This document shows, in pieces, positions 11,310 to 21,637 of a stretch of DNA of 64,000 nucleotides. Made by a program: the position numbers and the translations under genes. The stretch is from Rotaria macrura. Taxonomy: Eukaryota > Rotifera > Eurotatoria > Philodinida > Philodinidae. The DNA is taken from the NCBI GenBank assembly GCA_900239685.1, contig OENT01000649.1:24861-88860 (forward strand), written 5' to 3'. How positions within the stretch are numbered: the first letter of the stretch is position 1; each line of letters opens with the position of its first letter. The notes below the pieces were generated by a model. That model saw nothing but the letters and a program-made list of their open reading frames with translations, did no database searches and had not been told where the DNA came from.

Positions 11310-12779
11310 TTAGACACTGGTAAGCAGTTGATGAAGAGTTGTGTCAGCATCAGCATCAGGGCAAGCTTCAATAAGACGCACATAATAGTCAAGAAAGTCT
11401 CGCGCTTGCTCTTCAGTTTCCATTTCATGTGCCATTGACAAATCCAATTGACTGTCGCCAGCACATGATACAAAAATACCTGTGGACGTGTGATAAATGC
11501 TGGCATTGTTAATAACATGTAAACCTTTTAACTGTATTTGGCCCATGTTGTAGTCACATGAAAATGGATATTTACCGATATTTGAAAAATTAACCTCAGC
11601 CATACGCCCATCAAGACATGGTTCAATCACAGTGTTGAATAAATCTTCATCTCCAACTATATCTTGAATCAAATGTTGATTTAAATTGATCTCTTTACTA
11701 CTAATGACGTTCTGTGTGGCTATCATGCATTCTTTTGCTAAAGCCCAAAATGAAGTTGAAAGTAATGGGAATCTTCGTTCCATTTTCACTTCACACATGC
11801 CAACACATAAGCCGACGGTGTTTGGTGTCAACTGTGATTGAGGTAAACGTGAGCGCATATTAAAGTCTAGAACGACGTTAAATCCATCGAGATACATTTG
11901 ATCTCTATTCTTAAGTGGAAAACAATGATCAATAGCGAGTAGAAGGCAAGCATGTAATGGTCCATTTAATGTGACTTGTTGTGTACGAGATTTTTCATGT
12001 AGCCGTGAATATAATGTTGATGAAGTGGAAGTAAATAGAAAATTAAGTTTAACTGGTTGAAAACGAAATGGAATCGATTCACCATTGCGGAAATTTGTTT
12101 TGACAGGAATACGAGGATGCCTCAGTTTTCGTAAGTCACGTTTACATATGAACTTTGCAAGGAGTTTTAACAGAGGATACAATATTCCATATGGACGAGG
12201 TGTTTGTTGAGTTATGCACGGAAGTATTTGTGTATTCACAGGTTCTATTTGATTAAACAAATCAGACGCTGTAGCTAAACTTAAAAAATCATGTATCAAA
12301 ATGTATCCACTTCGTCCGTCGGATGCACAATGATTATTGAATAGAAGTAAGTGAAAGATATTATCGTTTGATGACGATGGTGATGATGAATTGTTATTGA
12401 GGATAAGCATGAAATGAAACATCGGAAAAACAATCCTTCCATTTTCAGAATACGGATTTCGATTACATTCAACTTCGACTATGTCTTGCCATGATTGATC
12501 GTTTTTATTAACGATAGAGTAAAAGAGGTCAGCTTTAAAAAAGTGTTCATCATAGTCGAAGATCTGGAGTAAATGGTGATAACCTTCAATTTGAAGTCGT
12601 GTACGCATACGTGGATGTCGTTTAAGTAGATGAGGAATGATATATGGAATATTATTCGCAATAATTGTTTGATCACCAATTAAATGAGCTGCATGGCAGA
12701 TAGTTAACCAATTTCCATGCAAACAGTATGATTTCTCTATGCCTGTGAGCTGCAAATTTTCAAGTATCTTCGGCAACAT
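11310..12779 (-). CDS. HXXXDG condensation-type acyltransferase
   Basis: A single uninterrupted exon of 489 codons. The motif HCASDG with His150, Asp154 and Gly155 is the HXXXDG active site of the chloramphenicol acetyltransferase/condensation superfamily, which includes NRPS condensation domains, PapA-like polyketide acyltransferases and alcohol acetyltransferases. Further support comes from VVLDFNMRSRL in the region of the conserved D-x-R structural motif, and VNFSNIGKY near residue 405, like the SN-x-G signature of Atf/PapA enzymes. No carrier or adenylation domain is attached. It would transfer an acyl group to a hydroxyl or amine; the substrate is unknown. There is no signal peptide or membrane segment, so it is probably cytosolic. 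The lack of introns in an intron-rich neighbourhood and the family's mainly bacterial and fungal distribution suggest horizontal acquisition. Confidence 0.85.
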   Translation of the reverse strand: MLPKILENLQLTGIEKSYCLHGNWLTICHAAHLIGDQTIIANNIPYIIPHLLKRHPRMRTRLQIEGYHHLLQIFDYDEHFFKADLFYSIVNKNDQSWQDIVEVECNRNPYSENGRIVFPMFHFMLILNNNSSSPSSSNDNIFHLLLFNNHCASDGRSGYILIHDFLSLATASDLFNQIEPVNTQILPCITQQTPRPYGILYPLLKLLAKFICKRDLRKLRHPRIPVKTNFRNGESIPFRFQPVKLNFLFTSTSSTLYSRLHEKSRTQQVTLNGPLHACLLLAIDHCFPLKNRDQMYLDGFNVVLDFNMRSRLPQSQLTPNTVGLCVGMCEVKMERRFPLLSTSFWALAKECMIATQNVISSKEINLNQHLIQDIVGDEDLFNTVIEPCLDGRMAEVNFSNIGKYPFSCDYNMGQIQLKGLHVINNASIYHTSTGIFVSCAGDSQLDLSMAHEMETEEQARDFLDYYVRLIEACPDADADTTLHQLLTSV

Positions 12780-12996
12780 AGTGCATTACAATTGTAATTT
12801 ATAGAAAATTTCTGTAGGGAATAGAATTTTTAAAAGGCATTCACAAGCGAATACGAAAAGGTACCATTTTCTTTCGTCGAAACACTGAAGTGAACAAAAT
12901 CAATCTAAATACAATAGTACTTATACACTATTGTAACTTAATAACGAATGAATATAAGAAAGAAAAACAATCGTTATTTATAGACTGACAAATTCT

Positions 12997-13750
12997 TTTA
13001 GAAATTTTTTTGCGAAGAAAAGATTGATCAAATTAGTAAATCGAACCGAGCTCTATATTTTCATGTTGGATTGCAAAAAAATATTTTGTGAAGTTCCATT
13101 CTGTCGTGATTATGAAGACACAAAATACAAAAGTTGAATACGATCTTTTGAAAAAGAGAAAGAATTCAAGTGGAACTATTAACACCTCTCGCAAGTCTTA
13201 GAATTTAACCTAGGATACTACAATAAGTGTGCAAAATGTTGCTGACAACTGTTGATTTTTCTGGTCAAAAGTTTCTGTTTATCGTAAAAATAAACAAGCG
13301 TTACTTCTGAAAATAAGGAAACAATCAGTTTTATGTCAAAGAAATTTCAAGCTTAGAAGAAAATAGACAGCTAATTTTTCATGATGGTCATCGAAAAATC
13401 CGAAAGATCTGCTATGTTATGGTTGATCAAATAACTGATTTGAAAGTTGACAAAATCTTTATTGATCATGTAGCACATTTAGATTCAAACATACGATCAC
13501 GATCTCAAAAAGTTTGGATGAAAAAGAGAATAGAAAAACTTCAAGTAGAACATAGTGTAAGGTAAGATAGGTATCTTGTTACAAAGAGAGATCATAAGAA
13601 AAAGAACCTCCCATTTATATAACACATATATAGATGGCGACTATTGCAATTGAAAAACTCGTTTCATATCTCGCTCTATCAATGCATTAGCGAGAAATAT
13701 CGAGGCTTTATCATTCATTATCTCTAAGATTCGGTGCACACGTCATATAT
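12997..13750. repeat. Direct duplication, copy 1
   Basis: About 750 bp that recurs in the same orientation at 15370-16090. The best-conserved part (about 13140-13630) is near-identical between copies. It contains an open stretch of about 85 codons with LIFHDGHRKIRK, KIFIDHVAHLDSNIR and WMKKRIEKLQVEHS. This reads like protein but I could not assign it to a family. The outer parts have diverged. Confidence 0.8.
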
Positions 13751-14870
13751 GGGTGGGTGTGGGTGAAAAAGAATTCGCTAGAAGTAATAGTAAACTCGCT
13801 CAAACAGTCTGAAGAAGTGATACTAGATGTCTCCATCCTAAAATCAAGTTTTAGGCTCAGGATAAAATCAATTTTGAAATGACCCACAGCAGAAATTTTT
13901 GAAAACCTTCGAACGCGATTTTAACGGGTATATATATGTAAATAGGAAAGGTTCTCAATGTGCCTTTTTGTCGTTCAAATTGAAATATTAAAACATTGAT
14001 CGCTAGAAAATATCGTCTTTTGAAACATGCTTCATCATATCGCAACAGTATGGTCCTTCAAAATCATTCAGCAGGCGGTATAAAATATTTAGCGCCTGCT
14101 GCTCTATATATTTTCTAGAATATGAGAATCCAATGGAAATCGTATATTGATGTCAATTTGTACTGCCTTTTATAAAATTGTAAAATGACTGTATGCTATG
14201 AATTTGTCATGTACGATGCACGTAATGCGTAATGCAAACTTTGAGTTTTGTTTTGCTTTTATCATTCACATTCTTGCTCAGCGCATGGAGCTGATCATGA
14301 ATATCACTTTGCTAGTCTCAGAAAATTTTCCCTTGCTGAGAAAGCTTCAAAAAACTGGAAAGGTGAAAAACATCACCCTTCTGTGTATTTTTTGAAAAAT
14401 CCTTGCCGTTTTGTGAGTTTTTGTTCTAGAGACTAGTGATTGATTTCATTCGATTCCCCGCTGAAAGCTAATCTGACTCAAATCATTTTCAAGTCCTCAA
14501 AGCTAAAATTGAAAGTTTTGCTAGGTTAGAAACTTCAAAGATTAAAAGTACAGATCCTCCACTCGTAAGTATATGTCTCTTCCTTCAGATTCAGAGCTGC
14601 AACTTTTGATTCACACATCAGAGGATCAATTGTTAAACATGTTATAAAACAACCTAGAGCTTTTTTGAAAATATTTTATCTCCACTGAAATCAATGCATT
14701 TTATTAAGATTGAGTCAAGTCCTTAGAAACCAACTTTTTCAAGTTTCGCATTTTCGGCTTAAACCTCGTTGTAACTCTTTTCAATTGGTTAAAATAGGTA
14801 CGAAACCTCATCCAATCACTCTTGTCTTGCGCAGTGAACTTCTGCAGATCTTGAAAGGTAGTTGATGTTT
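13751..14870. other. Spacer between the duplicated copies
   Basis: No gene seen. It holds a GC-rich hairpin at 14069-14101 and ends at the terminal-inverted-repeat element. Confidence 0.4.
14069..14101. repeat. Perfect 9-bp inverted repeat (hairpin)
   Basis: cagcaggcg at 14069-14077 is exactly complementary to cgcctgctg at 14093-14101, with a 15-base AT-rich loop. Nine GC-rich paired bases stand out in this AT-rich context. No neighbouring gene explains it. Confidence 0.6.
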
Positions 14871-14871
14871 T

Positions 14872-15198
14872 CCCAGGAGAATCATTCCGATCATTGGATC
14901 CGATCATGTTTCTATCGGAGTTTCTCTAATCCGACGAAATCTCATCGGATTCCTGGTTGCGATCCGAGATTCGGATCCCTAGTGTTGGATTTTATCGAAT
15001 CCTACTATCGGAATCCGATTGAATTTCATCGTATGATAAAACAGGCCTCCACTATTGGGATTAAATGCTAATTCTTACGCAAATAAGAAACTAGGTTTCT
15101 TTCGTCGGATCCGTTACTGTTTCCACAACCCGGATTCCCATAAGATTTCATCGGATCGTAGGATCCCATCGGATTCGGTATCGGATTCATTCACCTGG
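14872..15198. mobile_element. Terminal-inverted-repeat element rich in TCGGAT
   Basis: The left end reads cccaggagaatcattccgat. The right end, in reverse complement, reads cccaggtgaatgaatccgat, giving a near-perfect 20-bp terminal inverted repeat. The interior is packed with variants of tcggat/atccga. A clean target-site duplication was not found, although T-rich flanks on both sides contain related tgtttt strings. It is non-coding. It is probably a non-autonomous DNA transposon sitting between the two duplicated copies. Confidence 0.55.
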
Positions 15199-15369
15199 GT
15201 CGTGTTTTTCACTTCTTAGTATTTCCAGTTTATCTCCATGAAACGAACGCTCTTGGAACTACTCTCTATACCAATGTTTCCACAATTGAACGCTCTACAA
15301 ACGTGGAAAGTTTCGTTAAAATCAATGGTCGCTTTTGTACTACGTGCTTGACATCCCATGGAAATAGCC

Positions 15370-16090
15370 TTTAGAAATACTTTTTCGAAGAAAAGATTGA
15401 GCGAAATAGTATATGAAATCGACGTCGATATTTTCATGTCAAAGTGCAAAAGAATATTTTCTCAGGTTCCATTTGCTTGGGATTATGAAGATAACTAATG
15501 TAAGCGTTGATAGCGTTCTTTTGAAAAAGAGAAAGAATTCAAGTGGAACTATTGGCACCTCTCGCTAGTCTTAGAATTTAACCTAAGATACTAAAATACG
15601 TGTGCGAAATGTTGCCTGCGACCGTAGATGTATATGGTCTAAAGTTTCTTTTTATCGTAAAAATAAAGCAGCGTTGCTTCTGAAAATAGGGAAACAATCA
15701 GTTTTATGTCAAACATATTTCAAGCTTAGAAGAAAATAGACAGCTAATTTTTCATGATGGTCATCGAAAAATCNCTGATTTGAAAGTAGAAAAAATCTTT
15801 ATTGATCATGTAGCACATTTAGATTCAAACATACGATCACGATCTCAAAAAGTTTGGATGAAAAAGAGAATAGAAAAACTTCAAGTAGAACATAGTGTAA
15901 GGTAAGATAGGTATCTTGTTACAAACAGAGATCATAAGAAAAAGAACCTCCCATTTATATAACAACACATGCATAGATAGCGACTTAAACAAAACTTGTT
16001 ACAGATCTAACTTTATTAATGCATTATCGCAATGACCCCTGCGTTATCATTCGTTTCTCTACGATTTGATGCATACGTCATACATGCATA
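15370..16090. repeat. Direct duplication, copy 2, with an ambiguous base
   Basis: Second copy of the 12997-13750 segment. The single n at 15774 sits exactly where about 33 bases of copy 1 (about 13393-13425) are absent. The n therefore probably marks a joined gap or a collapsed repeat, not a single unknown base. The open stretch of copy 1 is largely preserved on either side. Confidence 0.8.
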
Positions 16091-16689
16091 AAGCTGTAGT
16101 GAACAGATACATATCATGGAAAAGATTAGTATTCGTGTTTGAACATTGAACCTCTTTATGTATGTATGTATATGAGAGTACTCGACCGGCAGGCTGTTGA
16201 AAATAATGTGATCTGATGGTCATGTGTCTATAATGTTTCATTTTTATTTCTGAATTTTCGAATAATGTTTTATCAAATCTTGTGTTGGTCAGTCTGCTCT
16301 TATCATCAAGATAAAAAGAAAAGAAAGGATCAGGTTCTTGCTTCGTGTATTAGTAGTAATAAATATGTACTTATTCGCTCATATTGATATTAGTTATACA
16401 TGTCTTTTTTCCTCTCGTTTTATTCATTATGATTGTGCCGATATGAATTTAATATTAATAGAAAGCAAAACGAATAAGTCCCATGAAGATACTATGTCCC
16501 GCAGTATTAGATATGCCGAAGACTTTTTTGCTTTCAAAAGTAAATTACTCTTGTAGCTTTTGTTGAGCTTTTAATTGTATATCTTTGAAAAAAAGATAAT
16601 AAACTTTATAATTTTCTAAAGTCGAGCTATTCTCAAAATAAAAAGAAGTCATCGAAATATTTTTCTTACAAATTATTAAGTGGAACATG
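16091..16689. other. AT-rich spacer
   Basis: No gene seen. A 72-codon frame at 16338-16556 (+) has no recognisable motif and no splice context. The last eight bases (16682-16689) are the left target-site duplication of the next element. Confidence 0.35.
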
Positions 16690-17055
16690 CAGGGGGGGAG
16701 ACGAGACTCCAGTACTTCCGCGTACTCCTTGTACTCTCAGGCTGTACGATAACTATCCTTCAACAAATTTTACCTATTTCAAGCCTACTACCCACATGTG
16801 TTACGGTATATTCTTAATCTCACAATAAAGCCAAAATACTTCATTGTACTCTAGCATTGGAAGTCAATGAAATAAAACGGAGTATTTTAGCTTTATTATG
16901 AGATGAAATTGTGCCGGCTGGTCTCCCACTGATAAACAGTAACACGCGTGGGCAGTAGACTTAAAATAGGTAAAACTTGTTGAAGGATAGTTATCGTACA
17001 GTCTAGGAGTACAGGGACTACGTTGGAGTACTGGAGTCTCGCTTTTTTTCCCTTG
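16690..17055. mobile_element. Foldback hAT-type MITE
   Basis: A 366-bp element flanked by the perfect 8-bp direct repeat ggaacatg (16682-16689 and 17056-17063). Its ends are CAGGGGGGG and, in reverse, CAAGGGAAAA. The two halves are long imperfect inverted repeats of about 165 bp each. For example gtacgataactatccttcaa at 16743-16762 is matched in reverse at about 16979-16998. The 8-bp target duplication and CAGGG/CAAGG ends fit the hAT superfamily. It has no transposase, so it must move in trans. It could form a long hairpin RNA if transcribed. Confidence 0.85.
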
Positions 17056-17063
17056 GGAACATG

Positions 17064-20000
17064 ATATCATCATATGGCCTGTTCACCTAGAATAGTGAAC
17101 ATAATATCTGAGAAAATCAATAGGGATTGGTTTTGAAATTTTTTTAATAGTTTTTGACGGCGCAGCTTCTGAAATGAAAGTTAAGGTATTCTCACTTTTT
17201 CAAGCAGAGATATTTGCAAAACAAAAAAGTGTTTCAAATATTTAATACTTTGGAACACAGTACTGTCATGTGATTAATTCATCTCGTATATTTGAGAAAC
17301 CATCAAAACAAGTCAATAAGATTTTTTAAATACAGTTTTAGTAGATCTTTTTGAGGTGTATTTCAAAAAAAAGAATTGAAATCATACGGTTGATTTTTAC
17401 TGAGAGTCTTGCAAAATACTAAGTGTCACAATTATTATGAGTCACACAGTATACATTTCTGCGTCTAGATTGAGTATAAATATAGCTGTTACAATTAATG
17501 AAACATGAAAACAATGCTACAAGTTTCGAGGATGTAGATTGGTACATTTATGCATCACTATATCTCTTGTTGGTAAGGGTCGATATTTTCAGAGATTTCT
17601 TTAATTAAAAAACAAATTTGTACTATTTAACAGAAGAAAAAGCAATTAGTTAAAATAGAAAACAAAACTAACACTTAAAATGAACAAAAGCATATAGCTA
17701 CTGATATTTTGTTAGATTTCACACTTCGATATTTGATGATTCAGATTCCCACACAGAATAGTTTTAAAAGTATTCGTTTCACATTAAACGACAAGTAATC
17801 GCGAGATATGAAGAATCCTTCAATATTTTCCTCAAGAACCGAAAAGTGTATGCAATGAAAACAACAAAACAGTTTCATCAGATTTGAACTGAACCGAACC
17901 GAAAAGGTCTCAAACCGAATCGTACCGAACCGTTTTTAGTCTTTGAAAATGTTGAACCGAACCGATCCCATCTCTGGTTCTGATGAAAAGTAATTTATTT
18001 GAAAAGAAAATCAATTAATGATTTATCAAGCTGTATATCATTACTAAAAGAAAAACAGAAGTTATTCACAAATGTCTAAATAACAGCTAAAACATAATAA
18101 CAAGAATTAGAAACGAATTAAAAATTTTTTTGTCGCTTGTAGTCGAATATTTCATACATTTGAGTGACACATCCTATGAGAAACAGATTAATGAAGCAGA
18201 ACAATATTCTTGTAGACCAACGTGTTTCGAACATCACTAAACACCGTATAAATACATCAACCCCAAGCATGCATTCATCCAACGATGATTTAAAATACTC
18301 TTATCGATACTTTTAGTAATTTTTGTATCGAATGAATTCTGTTAGTTATAAGTTTTACATAAGAGTTTGCTTCATTAAGTTGTCAACCAGCTAAATCCCC
18401 ATTATATTCGTCAATTTATTTTCGACGCCAAGTCCTACAGTTCACATAGGATCATAACTATTTTCTTTTACTAAACCACAAACTTTATCTACTATAAAAA
18501 TTCAAATAACTTATCCTTGAAAAACATGAGTTCTTTTAAACACATCATATTGTGACTAATGTGTTGTTATTACTCATTTCTTTTCTCCATACAGTTATTT
18601 GGGAAAAAATAAAATTCTCTTTGCACCAGTCCATCTTTTGAATTCTAAAAAATCATCGATTGGAATGATCTATGCCACATTTGAAATTGAACATTTTTGC
18701 ATTTCGATATTGAATGCTCGTAAGAGTGTTTGATAAAACTGTACGCAGCTTCTACGTTCACGTAGATACATACGGTTCCTTTTAGACGATGATATATGAA
18801 CGAAGTTACTCGTAACTCAATGAACTTCGTAAGAGTTTTGCATATCAAACGAGTGATTTCTTATATGTATGAATGTTATTCTGTTGCACAAAGTAGTTAT
18901 TTATCATTACTTTGATTGTATCAATTGAAATTCCATTGGTTTTTTATACTTCATTAAAAACAATCTAGATCTGGTAATCATCCTGACCATGCAAAAACTA
19001 ATTCAAGTTTTCTGATAAATTATTTGCACGAGTTGAACTTGAAGAAGCTCGATTTTCAATCATAAATTTCATCAGACGTACGTGTAATTGAACAAAGTCA
19101 TAAACTGACCTGCAACCTACATTCGTATCATCAAATTCTTTCAAAAATGTTCACTAGACATTTGGACAGACAAGCAAACGAACGAACGATCTACGCAGCT
19201 AAAGAATCAGAGTAGAAACAAGTCGAAGAATATTACTTTTATTTGAATGTTGAATGTAAATGATTCTTTAAAGATTTTATTATTTATTTATTTTTCCTCA
19301 AATAAACGATAAGAACGCATGAATTCAATCTTCTATGTTGTTATTAGCAAAGGGATGAGACGATTTCCAAGATAAAATTTCATCCCATGGAATATGCTTC
19401 GCAAAATTTGCATTGTATGAAAATAATAAGATAGAATGGGCTGTTTTATTCCTCATCATTTTTCAATTCTCTATTAAGCCAGATCATAATCAGTATTCGT
19501 ATAGTTTTAACATAAGATTGTGTAAATCTTACAGAATAACTAAATCATATGTTGTCATCTGTATTAATGAAATGTGCTTTTCATGCAGCAATAGAATAAA
19601 TATGTTGTGGCATTAGTAATTTGATATTATATAGTGGAACTAGGACATTTGTAAAGATTCTATCTATGTATATTGAGTAAAAATAAGTACTAATACTTTC
19701 GACATATTAATAGTTTTTTTTATTAAACTAAGAAAAACAAATAATTATATGGTGAATGAAGCTTCCATTTGTATTTAAATATAAATATATACATAGATAC
19801 ATACGCATGCATGTATATATATATACATTTGTACCAATATACGGTGAAAGTGATAGCATAGAATTCGATGCAGATTTTCTCGATTAATATCATATCTGAT
19901 TTTGATCAAAGTGGTGGTATTCGTAATTTTGTCTTCAGTTCTAACCTTGCATACAATATTACTCTTACTTAGCATGCGCCCTTGGTTGATTTGATTCGCA

Positions 20001-21637
20001 AGTTAAGTGTTCGTTGATATATACATATATACGATGGTAAACTACAAACACTTGCAAGTTGCTTATCAATTCTGAACAAAGAAAGAGAGAAATTCAACAT
20101 TGTCTACTCGTCTGTTCGTATCTGCTAGCATTATATACGTACAAATACATATATATGCAGCAATGTTGAGAAAGAGCAATAGAAAGAAAGAGAAAAAAAA
20201 GAAAAAAACTCGCTTATCATACACTATTTCACCGGCTATTGACAACGCTGTCTCTCAAATATCTTCGAAGCATGATAGCTAGTAACTGCAACTCATTTTA
20301 TTGACAATTAAGTGAAGAGAAAGACAATTTGAAGATATATTAAGCCATCCCACATAAGAATGTTGAACTTTTGATTACAAACAAAATATGTATTCGGTAA
20401 ATAGCCTTTCAATCTTCTCGTCATTCAATTAACTTTTGTTTTTTGTCTTCATCTGGATTCCTCTTTCAACATGAATTGTATGTAGAATTGCGCGCGCGCG
20501 TCCATCATTGATTAGACTACATTACGTGAACTGTGACTCGTAGTGTTATTCCATTGAATATAAATCGTATAGCTAATTAGTAACAATCTCAGTTATCATC
20601 AGTCTATATTCTTGTTAAGAGTTGAATTGAAAATAGGTGGGTGATTTCATTTTCATCGTTTTCTTTTTCTTCTTTTGATACAACGAAATAGTTCAACGAG
20701 CCGATAATATGTAATTTGACCGAACTTTTATTATAATGCTTCTTTCTCGTCTTTTCGATGCATTAGTGAGAAAGAATTGATGAACAACAGTTGAGAAGGT
20801 GGCAATCATTTATTGAATTTTTTCATCTTGAGTTTGTCTGAAGAAAAAAAGCAATAGCAATCTCATTCTCACAGGTGCCATTCATATATCAGTATAACTG
20901 ATCATCACCTAAAGCAAAACAAGAAGCCATGAGGAATATATACATATATGAATGTATTCATTTCATCGTCTTTCACGTTGCATAATCATCATCAGTACAA
21001 TCGTATTGATATAAGTCATACATCATTGTAGAAAATGGTAGTGTCAGTGATCTAATCTAGTAGTTGGCATCACTATCATAAATTTTGTTCGTTCTCAATT
21101 GAACGAGCACATTCACACGTACATATATATATAGTATATATATAAATATATATATATATATGTATAAAAACAAATGCCTTACTATAAAGAAATAAGGAGC
21201 GATTCCATCTGGTTATGTTCATAATCATGATCGTGTAAAAATCAAACATGTTAGAACAAGTGAGTTCAACAATATTTTGTTTCTTTTCGTTTTATATTCA
21301 CAAGTGAAATACTGATAGATTCCCTATGATTAGTATTGAAGTAAAATAGTTCTCATTGTCCTCTATACGCATATTCATTCTCCACTTCTATATTCGATGA
21401 TTATTACTGATGATGAAAATTGTTGACAATATTTACAGTTACTCTGTATGGTACAATTTTTCTCCTTTCATTTTCTTTCTTTCTCTGTCTCTCATATTCT
21501 GTTCTCCTGATCACTTCTACACAGGATATATATTTAATCATACTAATATTAAACATCGTGAGTAATTGTGGAGGTTGTCTTTTTTCAACACTTATTTTTT
21601 TCACCTTCGATATTTGTAAAATAATTAATTGAGAATA
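17064..21637. other. Long AT-rich gene desert
   Basis: No gene supported over about 4.6 kb. Short frames lack motifs. Notable strings are clustered aaccgaaccga motifs near 17885-17968 that end ccatctctg (possible half of a hAT element), a (CG)n run near 20490, and AT microsatellites near 19790-19830 and 21120-21165. Confidence 0.45.
21120..21165. repeat. AT microsatellite
   Basis: Nearly uninterrupted alternating TA for about 45 bases, with small interruptions. Confidence 0.8.

Noticed and set aside
11120..11518. 132-codon frame on the minus strand
   Set aside because: Overlaps the 3' part of the acyltransferase gene in another frame; a shadow.
13750..13766. gggtgggtgtgggtg, similar to bdelloid telomere-like TGTGGG repeats
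   Set aside because: Only about 15 bases and not a repeated array; it could be chance.
17870..17990. aaccgaaccga cluster ending ccatctctg, possible half of a hAT element
   Set aside because: Only one plausible terminus is present and no matching left end or target duplication was found.
20488..20502. Alternating CG run that could adopt Z-DNA
   Set aside because: Short and with no other evidence of function.
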